Part shown: piece by piece, positions 8,371 through 17,700 of the stretch
How positions within the stretch are numbered: the stretch's first letter is position 1
Layout: every line of letters begins with the position of its first letter
Source: Methylobacterium phyllostachyos
Lineage (GTDB): Bacteria; Pseudomonadota; Alphaproteobacteria; Rhizobiales; Beijerinckiaceae
Length of the DNA: 64,000 nucleotides
Direction: 5' to 3'
Assembly (NCBI RefSeq): GCF_900103445.1
Contig: NZ_FNHS01000011.1
Coordinates: 124,001-188,000, forward strand
The notes under the pieces: generated by a model
The model's input: the letters and a program-made list of their open reading frames with translations, nothing else
What the model was told of the DNA's origin: nothing
Database searches by the model: none
Program-made: the position numbers and the translations under genes

Positions 8371-8568
8371 CCCTCTCCCCGCGCGCGGGGAGAGGCCCGC
8401 AGGCACCCTGTTGTGCCTGCGGGAAGCGGAGGCGAGGCCGGAGCGGCGGTGAGGGGGCGATTCCGGAAGAGTCTCGTCCTGAACGGCCCCCTCACCTTCG
8501 GCTGCCGCCTCGCCGCGCTCCCCGACGAGGGGGAGACGCGGCCCTCTCCCCGCAAGCGGGGCGAGGGG
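8371..8568. repeat. Mosaic of four palindromes between the ABC operon and the RND pump gene
   Basis: About 200 bases contain four stem-loops in a row. CCTCTCCCC (8372-8380) pairs with GGGGAGAGG (8387-8395). CCCGCAGGCAC (8396-8406) pairs with GTGCCTGCGGG (8413-8423). GGTGAGGGGG (8448-8457) pairs with CCCCCTCACC (8487-8496). CCTCTCCCCGC (8543-8553) pairs with GCGGGGCGAGG (8556-8566), with one mismatch. The CTCTCCCCG...CGGGGAGAG style is typical of dispersed intergenic elements in many proteobacteria. The last hairpin lies just past the pump stop codon and may also terminate transcription. Confidence 0.6.
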
Positions 8569-8591
8569 AACCTAGCTGCGCGCCAGCAGCC

Positions 8592-11500
8592 TCACTCCGC
8601 CGCCACCCGCGCCGGCTCGGGCCGCACCTCGGCCTCCGCCGCCTCGCCCTCCGCCACGGCCTTCCGCCGGAACAGGCGCATCACCACGACGAAGAACACC
8701 GGCACGAAGAACACCGCCAGCACGGTCGCGGTGATCATGCCGCCCATCACGCCGGTGCCGATCGCCTGCTGGCTCTTCGAGGCGGCGCCGGTGGCGATGG
8801 CGAGCGGCACCACGCCGAAGATGAAGGCCAGTGACGTCATCACGATCGGCCGGAACCGGAGCGTCGCCGCCTCGACCGCGGCCCGCACCACCGAGGTCCC
8901 GGGCTTCCAGAGGTCCTTGGCGAATTCCACGATCAGGATCGCGTTCTTGGCCGAAAGGCCGATGATCGTGATCAGCCCGATCTTGAAGTACACGTCGTTG
9001 GGCATGCCGCGCAGATACACGGCCGCCAACGCGCCGATCACGCCAAGCGGGATGACCAGCATCACCGACACGGGAATGGCCCAGCTCTCGTAGAGCGCGG
9101 CGAGGCACAGGAACACGATCACCACCGAGAGCGCCAGCAGCAGGGTCGCCTGGCTCCCAGCCTGCTTCTCCTGGAAGGACTGGCCGGTCCAGGCGTAGCC
9201 AAAACCCTTGGGCAGTTGGAGCATCAGCCGCTCCATCTCGGCGATCGCGTCGCCCGACGTGTAGCCGGGGTTCGGCTCGCCGGTAAAGCGCACCGACTGG
9301 TAGCCGTTGTAGCCGACGATCTGGCTCGGCCCCATGCCCCATTTCAACTCCGCGAAGGACGACATCGGCACCATCGTGCCCGTGGCGTTCTTCACCGCGT
9401 AGTTGAGGATGTCCGACGCGTTCATGCGCTGGAGCTGCTCGGCCTGGACGTAGACCCGCTGCATCTTGCCCCGGTTGGGGAAGTCGTTCGGGTAGACCGA
9501 GCCGAGGTTGAGCTGGATCGTGGCGTTGATGTCCTCGAACTTCACGCCCAAGGCCGCCGCCTTCTCGCGGTCGATCACCAGCTCCGCCTGCGGGGTCGGT
9601 GGCAGGCCCTCGATCTTCACCTTCTGGAGGATCGGGCTCTGCGAGGCGAGCTTGAGGAGCTGCTCCTGGGCCGAGAGCAGGGCCGCGTAGCCGCGGTTCG
9701 CCCGGTCCTGCAGGCGGAACGAGAAGCCCGCCGCATTGCCGAGGTTGTCCACCGGCGGCGGCTCCTGGGCGTCCACGGTGGCGTCGCGGTAGCTCGCAAG
9801 CGCCGCGTTGGTGCCGGCCACGAGGGCGGCGGCCGAGTTCTTGGCGTCGCGCTCCGACCAGGGCTTCAGGGTGACGAAGGCCTGGCTGGTGCTCGGCGCC
9901 TGACCGGAGAACGAGTAGCCGTTCAGCATCGTCACGGTGGCGACGCCGGGCTGCGCCAGCAGGTACTCCTCGACCTTGCGGACCGCCTCCTGGGTGCGGT
10001 TGTAGGAGGCGCCGGGCGGGGTCTGGATGTCCACGGTGAAGAAGCCCTGATCCTCAACCGGCAGGAAGCCCTCCGGCAGGTTGACGAAGGCGTAGGCGGT
10101 CCCCGCCACCAGCGCGAGGTAGACCAGCATCACCCGGCCGGACTTGCGGATGAACGCTGCGGTGCCGCGACCGTAGCGGGCGGTCTCCCGGTCGACGAAC
10201 CGGTTGAACATCCCGAACACGCCGCCCTTGGCATGGCCGTGGCCCTTGGCGACCGGCTTCAGGAAGGTGGCGCAGAGCGCCGGCGTCAGCGACAGGGCGA
10301 GCAGCGCCGAGAACGCGATGGAGGTCACCATCGCGATCGAGAACTGGCGGTAGATGATGCCGACCGAGCCGGGGAAGAACGCCATCGGCACGAACACCGC
10401 CATCAGCACCAGGGTGATGCCGATGATCGCGCCGGTGATCTGCCCCATGGCCTTCTTGGTGGCCTCCTTGGGGGGCAGCCCCTCCTCGTTCATGATCCGC
10501 TCGACGTTCTCCACCACCACGATGGCGTCGTCGACCAGGATGCCGATGGCCAGCACCATGCCGAACATGGTGAGCACGTTCACCGAGAAGCCCGAAAGCC
10601 ACATCACCGTGACGGTGCCCATCAGGGCGATCGGCACCACGATGGTGGGGATCAGGGTGTAGCGGATGTTCTGCAGGAACAGGAACATCACGAGGAAGAC
10701 CAGCACCACCGCCTCGACCAGCGTGTGCAGCACCTTCTCGATCGAGGCCTCGACCGCCGGGGTGATATCGTAGGGGATGTCCCACTTCAGGTCCGGCGGG
10801 AAGAACTGGGACAGCTCCACCATCTTGGCGCGGATCGCCTTGGCGGTCTCCAGCGCGTTGCCGTCGGGGGCGAGCGTCACCGAGATGCCGGCGGCCGGGC
10901 CGCCGTTGAGGCGCGTGGAGAACTGGTAGGCGTCGCCGCCGAGCTCGATCCGGGCGACGTCGCGCAGGCGCACGTTCGAGCCGTCGGAATTGGCCCGCAG
11001 CACGATGGCGCCGAATTCCTCGATCGTGCCGAGCTGGCCCTTCACGATGATCGGCATGGTCAGCGCCGTCCGGGTCGGGCTCGGCTGCGCGCCGACCGCC
11101 CCGGAGGCGACCTGGACGTTCTGGTTGCGGATCGCCTCGGTGACCTCCGAGGCGTTGAGCGAGAGCCCGCGCAGCTTGTCGGGATCGACCCAGACCCGGA
11201 GCGACCGCTCGGTCGAGTAGAGGGTCGCGCGGCCGACGCCGGGGATGCGGCGGATCTCGTTGATGACGTTGCGGATGAGGAAGTCGCCCAAGCCCACCTC
11301 GTCCATCGACCCGTCCTTGGAGACGAGGGTGATGATGTTGAGGGTCGCGGCCGAGGCCTCCTCCACGAGGATGCCGTTCTGGCGCACCTCTACGGGCAGG
11401 CGCGCCTCCACGCGCTTCAGGCGGTTCTGCACCTCCACGGAAGCGAGCGACGAGTCGGTGCCGGGTTGGAAGGTGGCGGTGATGTTGACCGAGCCGAACG

Positions 11501-11750
11501 AGTCGGTGGTCGACTCGAAGTTCATGATATTGGCGGCCCCGTTCAGCTCATCCTCGATGAGCCGGGTCGTGCCGACGTAGAGGCTCTCCACGGAGGCGCC
11601 GGGATAGGCCGTAGACAGGGCGATCTGCGGCGGGGCGATCACCGGGTACTGCGCCACCGGCAGGTTCGGGATGGCGAGCGCGCCGCCGAGGCAGATGAAC
11701 AGGGCCACCACCCAGGCGAAGACCGGGCGGTCGATGAAGAAGCGGGCCAT
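8592..11750 (-). CDS. RND multidrug efflux pump, inner-membrane transporter (HAE1/AcrB type)
   Basis: This 1,052-aa protein has normal length for the hydrophobe/amphiphile RND exporters such as AcrB and MexB. It starts MARFFIDRPVFAWV, followed by the family motif PVAQYPVIAPP. The proton-relay aspartates are present in transmembrane helix 4 (GILVDDAIVVVENVER, Asp pair near residue 407), and the partner lysine in helix 10 lies in GLSAKNAILIVEFAKD. The two large periplasmic loops are intact. It is encoded 18 bases after its adaptor gene and acts with it and a TolC-type channel encoded elsewhere. Substrates are probably lipophilic drugs or solvents, but this is known only for the family. Confidence 0.95.
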   Translation of the reverse strand: MARFFIDRPVFAWVVALFICLGGALAIPNLPVAQYPVIAPPQIALSTAYPGASVESLYVGTTRLIEDELNGAANIMNFESTTDSFGSVNITATFQPGTDSSLASVEVQNRLKRVEARLPVEVRQNGILVEEASAATLNIITLVSKDGSMDEVGLGDFLIRNVINEIRRIPGVGRATLYSTERSLRVWVDPDKLRGLSLNASEVTEAIRNQNVQVASGAVGAQPSPTRTALTMPIIVKGQLGTIEEFGAIVLRANSDGSNVRLRDVARIELGGDAYQFSTRLNGGPAAGISVTLAPDGNALETAKAIRAKMVELSQFFPPDLKWDIPYDITPAVEASIEKVLHTLVEAVVLVFLVMFLFLQNIRYTLIPTIVVPIALMGTVTVMWLSGFSVNVLTMFGMVLAIGILVDDAIVVVENVERIMNEEGLPPKEATKKAMGQITGAIIGITLVLMAVFVPMAFFPGSVGIIYRQFSIAMVTSIAFSALLALSLTPALCATFLKPVAKGHGHAKGGVFGMFNRFVDRETARYGRGTAAFIRKSGRVMLVYLALVAGTAYAFVNLPEGFLPVEDQGFFTVDIQTPPGASYNRTQEAVRKVEEYLLAQPGVATVTMLNGYSFSGQAPSTSQAFVTLKPWSERDAKNSAAALVAGTNAALASYRDATVDAQEPPPVDNLGNAAGFSFRLQDRANRGYAALLSAQEQLLKLASQSPILQKVKIEGLPPTPQAELVIDREKAAALGVKFEDINATIQLNLGSVYPNDFPNRGKMQRVYVQAEQLQRMNASDILNYAVKNATGTMVPMSSFAELKWGMGPSQIVGYNGYQSVRFTGEPNPGYTSGDAIAEMERLMLQLPKGFGYAWTGQSFQEKQAGSQATLLLALSVVIVFLCLAALYESWAIPVSVMLVIPLGVIGALAAVYLRGMPNDVYFKIGLITIIGLSAKNAILIVEFAKDLWKPGTSVVRAAVEAATLRFRPIVMTSLAFIFGVVPLAIATGAASKSQQAIGTGVMGGMITATVLAVFFVPVFFVVVMRLFRRKAVAEGEAAEAEVRPEPARVAAE

Positions 11751-11768
11751 GGTCGGGCTCTCCCGGGC

Positions 11769-13052
11769 TCAGTGGCGCTGCTGGGCGGCAGCGGCGCGCG
11801 GGGCGACCTCCGCCTTACCGCCGGAACTCTGGTCGCCGGGGACCTCGGCGGCCTCGTCGGCATCGTGCTTCGGCCCGGTCTCGCCGTGGACCGGGGTCTG
11901 GTCGAGGGGCTTCACCTTGATGCCCGCGGTGATCTTCTGGAAGCCGTCGGTCACGACGCGCTGGCCGGCCTTGAGGCCGGAGCGGATGAGCCAATTCTGG
12001 CCGACCACCGGCCCGACCTCGACGGGCTGGCGCATGACGGTCTCGTCGGCGCGCACCACCCAGACCTCGGCGCGTCCGTCATCGGTGCGCTGGATCGCCT
12101 GCTGCGGCACCGCGATCGCGTCGGAATCGATGCCCTGCTTGATCCGCGCCCGGACATACATGCCGGGAAACAGCTCGTCGTGCGGGTTCGGGAACTGCAC
12201 GCGCAGGGTCACCTGCCCGGTGCTCGGATCGGCGGTGACGTCCGAGAACAGCAGGCGCCCGGCCAGCGGGTAGAGGGAATTGTCGTCCATGATCAGGTGG
12301 ACGTTGGCGGTGTTGTCCTCCAGCCGCGCGAGCTCGCCGCTGGCGAGGTCCCGGCGCAGGCGGTTCAATTCGCCCACCGACTGGGTGATGTCGACGTAGA
12401 TCGGGTCGAGCTGCTGGATCGTGGCCAGCGCCCCCATGGAGCCCGGCTCGATCAGCGTACCCTCGGTGAGCAGCGCCCGGCCGATGCGGCCGGTGATCGG
12501 CGCGCGCACGTCGGTCCAGTCGAGGTTGAGCTGCGCCTTCTGGCGGCTCGCCTTGGCGCCCGCCACCTCGGCCTCGGCCTGCTTCTTGGCCGCGTAGGCC
12601 GCGTCGTACTGGGCCTGGCTCGCGGTGGCGCGGGAGAGGAGCTGTTCGAGCCGGTCGGCCTGCTGGCGGGCGAGCACGAGCGCCGCCTCCTGGCGGGCCA
12701 ACGACGCCTCGGCGCTGGCAAGCTCGACCTCGTAGGGCGCCGGGTCGATCTTGTAGAGGATGTCGCCTTCCTTGACCTGACTGCCCTGCTCGAACAGCCG
12801 CTTCACCACGAGGCCGGAGACCCGGGAGCGCACCTCGGCGATGCGCATCGGCGCGACGCGGCCCGGCAGATCGCGCACATACGGGATCGCCTGGGGCTCC
12901 ACGGTGACGAAGCCGACCTCGGGCACGGGCGGCGTCGGCGCGGCAACCTGCTTCGGGTTGCAGGCCGCAAGGCCGACGAGCAGCAGGGCCGCGGGCAGGA
13001 TCGCCGGGACGCGGCGGGGGGATGGGATTCGGGCAGGCAAATTGCGGGTCAC
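11769..13052 (-). CDS. RND efflux periplasmic adaptor lipoprotein (AcrA/MexA type)
   Basis: The membrane-fusion subunit pairs with the pump encoded directly downstream. A lipoprotein signal is visible: ILPAALLLVGLAAC, with lipobox LAAC and an N-terminal Cys. A biotinyl-lipoyl-like segment follows (RVSGLVVKRLFEQGSQVKEGD), then a coiled-coil hairpin rich in Ala, Glu and Gln, and barrel domains with ITGRIGRALLTEGTLI. I favour the GTG at 13050-13052, with AGGAG upstream at a somewhat long spacing of about 11 bases, giving 427 aa; in-frame starts at 13076 (ATG) and 13115 add up to 21 residues without a clear ribosome site. Confidence 0.9.
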   Translation of the reverse strand: MTRNLPARIPSPRRVPAILPAALLLVGLAACNPKQVAAPTPPVPEVGFVTVEPQAIPYVRDLPGRVAPMRIAEVRSRVSGLVVKRLFEQGSQVKEGDILYKIDPAPYEVELASAEASLARQEAALVLARQQADRLEQLLSRATASQAQYDAAYAAKKQAEAEVAGAKASRQKAQLNLDWTDVRAPITGRIGRALLTEGTLIEPGSMGALATIQQLDPIYVDITQSVGELNRLRRDLASGELARLEDNTANVHLIMDDNSLYPLAGRLLFSDVTADPSTGQVTLRVQFPNPHDELFPGMYVRARIKQGIDSDAIAVPQQAIQRTDDGRAEVWVVRADETVMRQPVEVGPVVGQNWLIRSGLKAGQRVVTDGFQKITAGIKVKPLDQTPVHGETGPKHDADEAAEVPGDQSSGGKAEVAPRAAAAQQRH

Positions 13053-13201
13053 GAGTACCGACGCTCCTGAAAACATGCGTCTGCTGAGGCTGGCGCGGCG
13101 CATGGGCCCGCGCATCGACGAGGCGATCCGGGGACCGATCCGCGACCGGTCAATGGATCAGGACAGGCACACCCTCGCCGGCCATCGGGCCGGGGCGTGC
13201 G

Positions 13202-13615
13202 TCAGGCCAGTCGTGGAGGCCGGTGCAGCAGGCCGTCCGGCGCGGAGGCCGGCATGACATCGGAGCTGTAGTCGAACGATGCGGAGAGAGTGTGACGAGG
13301 CCGCGGCGCCTCAACCGGCGGTCGTGGCAGACCCAGCTCGGTGAGGATCTCGCTGTCGGCAGCGCAGAGGTCGGTGCGGCCGAGAGCCGAACGCCCGGTC
13401 TCAGACTGCGTATCCGGCGTCCCCGACAGGACCGCCATCCGGGCGCCCGCGACGGTACAGGCCGGCCCCTCCACCCGCGCGGCCTCGGCCGGCGCAGGCA
13501 TGGCGATCACGGCCGCCGTCGCGAGGACGAGCAGCGCCAGCACGGCAAGGCCCCGGGCGAGGCGGTCCGGCGAACCCGCGACGCGGCGGGCCAGAAGGGC
13601 GACGGATCGGATCAC
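13202..13615 (-). CDS. Small secreted protein of unknown function
   Basis: I do not recognise this 137-aa protein. It begins with a basic stretch, then a strong hydrophobic core (LAVLALLVLATAAVIAM) and a plausible signal-peptidase site near APAEAA. The mature part is about 95 residues, with two cysteines (GPACTV and TDLCAAD) that could form a disulphide. The start is taken as GTG at 13613-13615 because it places the signal peptide at the N-terminus; the longer open frame upstream overlaps the divergent L,D-transpeptidase gene. Codon usage looks like the neighbours, so it is probably a real gene. Confidence 0.55.
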   Translation of the reverse strand: MIRSVALLARRVAGSPDRLARGLAVLALLVLATAAVIAMPAPAEAARVEGPACTVAGARMAVLSGTPDTQSETGRSALGRTDLCAADSEILTELGLPRPPVEAPRPRHTLSASFDYSSDVMPASAPDGLLHRPPRLA

Positions 13616-13823
13616 GAACCTGAGATAAGCACGGCCGTCGCCGGGTTCAATCACCCGTGACGTCGCGCCGATCGGCCCCTGTGGCATGAACGCAACGGCC
13701 ACGCCCGGAAGCACCCTCCCCGGCGACCCGGCCTCAACCTTGCCGCGAAGTCGGGGCCGGGTCGGCGCAGAACTGTGCGGCCGCCGCGAAGGCCCGCGCC
13801 GCGATCGAGGAAGGATGGAGACC

Positions 13824-14384
13824 ATGTCGAGACGGATTGCGCTGCTCGCGCTCGCCGGCGCCCTGCTGGCGAGCGCCCCCGCGTCGGCCAACCCGCTGGA
13901 CCGGGGGCCGATCGCGGATTTCCTCAACGTCTTCCGCAGCCAGGCGATCCCCCGCGAGACGGTGGCGTGGACCGGCAAGGAGAAGCCCGGCACGATCGTG
14001 GTCTCGACCCGCCAGCGCCGGCTCTACTACGTGCTGGGCGGTGGCGAGGCGATCCGCTACGGGGTCGGCGTCGGCCGGCAGGGCTTCTCGTGGTCGGGCA
14101 CCAAGACGGTCACCATGAAGAAGGAATGGCCGGATTGGCGCCCGCCGCAGCAGATGCTGGCCCGCCGCCCGGACCTGCCGCGCTACATGGCCGGCGGCCA
14201 GGACAACCCGCTCGGCGCCCGTGCCCTGTATCTCGGCTCCTCGCTCTACCGCATCCACGGCTCGAACGAGCCCGAGACGATGGGCGCGGCGGTCTCGTCG
14301 GGCTGCATCCGCATGACCAACAAGGACGTGGTCGATCTCTACGATCGCGCCCGGGTCGGCACCAAGGTGGTCGTGCGCGACTGA
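13824..14384 (+). CDS. L,D-transpeptidase (YkuD domain), exported
   Basis: This 186-aa protein has a signal peptide (IALLALAGALLASAPASA) followed by a YkuD catalytic domain that covers nearly the whole mature protein. The domain opens with GTIVVSTRQRRLYYVL and ends with the catalytic signature HGSNEPETMGAAVSSGCIRM, in which the His and the Cys of SSGCIRM form the active site. Such enzymes make 3-3 cross-links in peptidoglycan or attach proteins to it in the periplasm. The ATG at 13824 has AAGGA upstream; an ATG three codons earlier sits directly on the ribosome site and is less likely. It is divergent from the small secreted-protein gene. Confidence 0.92.
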   Translation: MSRRIALLALAGALLASAPASANPLDRGPIADFLNVFRSQAIPRETVAWTGKEKPGTIVVSTRQRRLYYVLGGGEAIRYGVGVGRQGFSWSGTKTVTMKKEWPDWRPPQQMLARRPDLPRYMAGGQDNPLGARALYLGSSLYRIHGSNEPETMGAAVSSGCIRMTNKDVVDLYDRARVGTKVVVRD

Positions 14385-14393
14385 TTGGTGTGC

Positions 14394-14438
14394 GCGCGGG
14401 TCGTGTGTCGGCCTGAGCGCGCGAAGTGGGTCGGCGCG
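14394..14438 (+). repeat. 45-bp direct repeat, left copy
   Basis: This segment begins GCGCGGGTCGTGTGTCGGCC and ends GTCGGCGCG. It matches 24516-24560 in the same orientation at 43 of 45 positions. It lies just after the L,D-transpeptidase stop codon, and with the other copy it brackets the autotransporter gene. The remaining bases to 14748 contain no gene I can support. Confidence 0.7.
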
Positions 14439-14748
14439 TGGACCAGGGCGGCAAACCGGCCGTCACCTCGCGCGACCATCGATAACCGTTCCTCAAGGTC
14501 TCGCACGAGGCCGCCCTGTCGTTCCTCGGCGACGTCATACATCCCGACCCAGCTCGGCGCGGCGGCGCGCCTGAACGCCCCTCCCCCCTTGGACTGCTCA
14601 AGAAGATCGACAGCATCACCCCCTGGCCTAAAGCCAGGATCTACCCGACGGGGCGAGGACGGTGTTCGATGACGGCAATAGGGTCGTCATGGCTGGGCCG
14701 GCGGAACGTGCCCCGGGGTCGCCCGGCCCTGGGACCAGCTTGCCGCCT

Positions 14749-17700
14749 TCACCAGCGGTACGAGAGGCTCCCCTTGACGGCATGGTCCTGCGCCCGCCGC
14801 CCGATCTGGCCGTCATACGCCAGGCCCACGAGCGTGCCCGGCGCGACCTCCCAGTCCAGGCCCGCCGACGCCACCGCCGCGTCCTCGGCCAGCGGCGCAC
14901 CCGCCGTGCGGAACGCCGTGCCCCCGCCCCGGAACGCCACCAAGGCAGCGGGCGTCACGTCCCCGAACGCCCGCCGGTAGCCGATCAGCCCCCGCGCCAT
15001 CAGCGGCCCCGCGCCCCCGAACAGGTCCGCCACCACCGCCTGCGCCTGCACACCCGCCGTGGCCGTCTCCACCCAATAGCTCCGGCCGAACACGCCCAAA
15101 GCCGCCGAACCGCCCGTCTCGCTGAACCCGTCCCCGTGCAGCCGCAGCGCCGCCGCGCCCACGAACGGCTCGACATAGCGCGCCGCCTCGCCAATCCGGT
15201 AGCCGACCTCGCCGAAGCCCTGCAGCGTCGTGCCGCCCGCCCGGCCGCTGATCGCCTGCGAGAAGCCCGGGAACAGCACCGTCCGGTGCGTATCCAGCGC
15301 GTCGCCGCCGTACACCGCCCCGAGCCGCACCTGCACGGCACCGAGCGCGCCGCTGGCGTAGGCGGCGCCGAAGCCGCTCTCGATCCGGCCGGAGGACTGG
15401 CGGGCGCTCACGTCGAACTGCGTGAAGCCATAGCCGGCCGCGACGCCCGCGCGCCAGTCGCCCAGCCCGCCCGCCAGCACGCCCGGGCCGGTCTCGGCGC
15501 CGAGCACGAAGCCGCCGGTCTGCCGGGTGAGGCGGGCGGCGTTGCGCGTGGCCTCGGTCGAGCCGAACGCCCCGAAGGCTTGGCCCCAGAGCCCGTAGCC
15601 CGGCGCGAGCGGCCGCACCGCCACCAGTCCGGGGGCGGGCTCCTCCGGGGTGAGGGCCGCGTAGCCGGCCGGCAGGGTCGTGCCGGGCGCGAAGCGCTGG
15701 CCGACGGCGCCGCTCAGGCTGAGCCCGCGGGTCGGGCCGGTGCCGAAGCGCAGGTGCTCGAGCAGCGTCCCCTGCACGGCCAGGGCGGCCTGCGCCCGCG
15801 CGCTCACCGCCGAGGCCTGGATCTCGCCCGACAGGCTGTTGAGCGCCTGCACCGCCCCGGGCGCCGTCTGGTTGAGTACCGCGGTCGCCACCTGCGCGGC
15901 CGGGCTCGCGTCCACTGTTGTGGTGCCGGTGGCGGTGCTCACCGTGGTCGTGATCGTGCCGGCAGGTGATACGCGTGTCGTGATGGTCGCCGGCGGGCTG
16001 ACGGTCGGGACCGCGCCCGCGGCTAATCCGCTGATCGCGGCGGCCTTTGGCGGGCTGCCGGCCGGGGGGGCCGGGGCCGTCGTGGTCACGATGGGTCCTG
16101 CGCCGTTCAGGGCCTGGGCGAGGCCCCCCTGGTTGGGCGTCGTGGCCACGCTGGCGATCGGCGCCGTCTGGGCGAAGCCCAGCGCCACGCTGCTGCCGTC
16201 ATAGGCCAGCGACGGCGTCAGGAAGGCAAGGTTGCTCGTCGTCTCTAGGTTGCTGAACTGACCGGTCACGCCGCCCGTGGCGGTGAGCAGGATGTAGCGC
16301 AGCGCCGGCGTGTAGGTGCCCGCCCCCGCCAGCACCTGCACGGTGCCGCCCTGGATCGTGACCGGGCCGGTCACCGCGGCGCGATCGTTGGCGGTGGGCG
16401 TGACCTTGACCGTGTAGAACGAGCCCGCTGTGAAGGTCAGCGGGCCGTGGATCGCCAGGGTGCCGATGGCCGCGGCGCTGCCCGGTGCCAGCCGGCCGCC
16501 GGCCTCGATCAGCGGGTCGCCGATCTTGCCCGAGCCGGCCAGCGTCCCGCCGCGCCTGACCGTCACCTCGGAGGCGGCGAGCACGCCGTCGATCTGCAGG
16601 GTGCCGCCGCTGATCGTCGTGGCGCCCGTGTAGGTGTTGCGGCCGGTGAGCACGGTGGTGCCGGAGCCGGCCTGGGTCAGGCTGCCCGAGCCCGAGATGG
16701 CGGGGGCGAAGCTCACGGCGTCGGCCCGGTCGAACACCAGGGCGCCGTCGTTGGCGACCCCTGAGGTCGCCGCGATCGCGCCGGCTGTGCCGCCGTCGCC
16801 GAGCCGCAGGGTGGCGCCGCGGCCGATCGTGGTCGCGCCCGTGTAGGTGTTGGTGCCGGTCAGCGTGAGGGTGTCGCCCGCCAGGGTCAGGCCGAGCGGA
16901 CCGGCGCCGTCCCGGATCGTTCCGGCGAAGCGGCTGGCGCTCACGCCGGCCACCGTCAGGACGGCTGGACTGCCCGCGCTGCTGGTCACGGTCGCGGTCG
17001 GCGAGGCGCTGGCCAGGGCGCCGACGGTGTTGGCCGCGCCCGCGAGGTCCAGGGTCCCAGAGCCGGCCAGGGTGTAGGTGGAGGCCGCCGAGAAGCCGCC
17101 CGCGCCGCCCGCCTTCAGGACCGATCCGTCGCCGACCGTGGTGGCGCCGGTGTAGGTGTTGGCCGTCGTGACGGTGGTGCCCCCGGTCGTGGTGAGCGTG
17201 GCGGCGCCGGAGATCCGTGCGAGGATTCCACCCGTAGAGGTAACGGGCGCGGCGAGCACGCCGTTCTGCAGGGTCGCGCCCTGGCTGAGGCTGACGGCGG
17301 CCTGGGTCTGGTGGGTGCCGCCGAGATCGAGCACGCTGGTGGCGCCCGCGATCGTGGTGGTGGCCCCGGCACTGCCCAGGGTGCCGGCGCCCGACAGGGA
17401 CAGCGTGCCGCCGGAGATCGTGGTGGTGCCGGTATAGGTGTTGGCGGCGGTGAGGATCGCGGTACCGGTGCCGGTCTTCGACAGGCTGTAGCCGGCGCCG
17501 CGATCGCCGATACTGCCCGCCACGGTCAGGGTGCCGCTGCCGCCGAGCGCGGCATCGCCGGCGAGCGTGACCGTCCCCATGACCCCGGCCGTCCCGGTGC
17601 CGGTCAGCGCGCCGATCCCACCGGCGCCGGTGCCCGACAGCGTCAGGGCATTGGCGAGGGTGACGCCGTTCACGTCCAGCGTGCCGCCGGGCGTGACGGC

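Noticed and set aside
9216..13070. A 1,284-codon open frame on the + strand opposite the RND pump and adaptor
   Set aside because: It is an antisense shadow in GC-rich DNA: full of His, Arg, Asp and Gly with no domain, while the minus-strand proteins are complete and well-known families.
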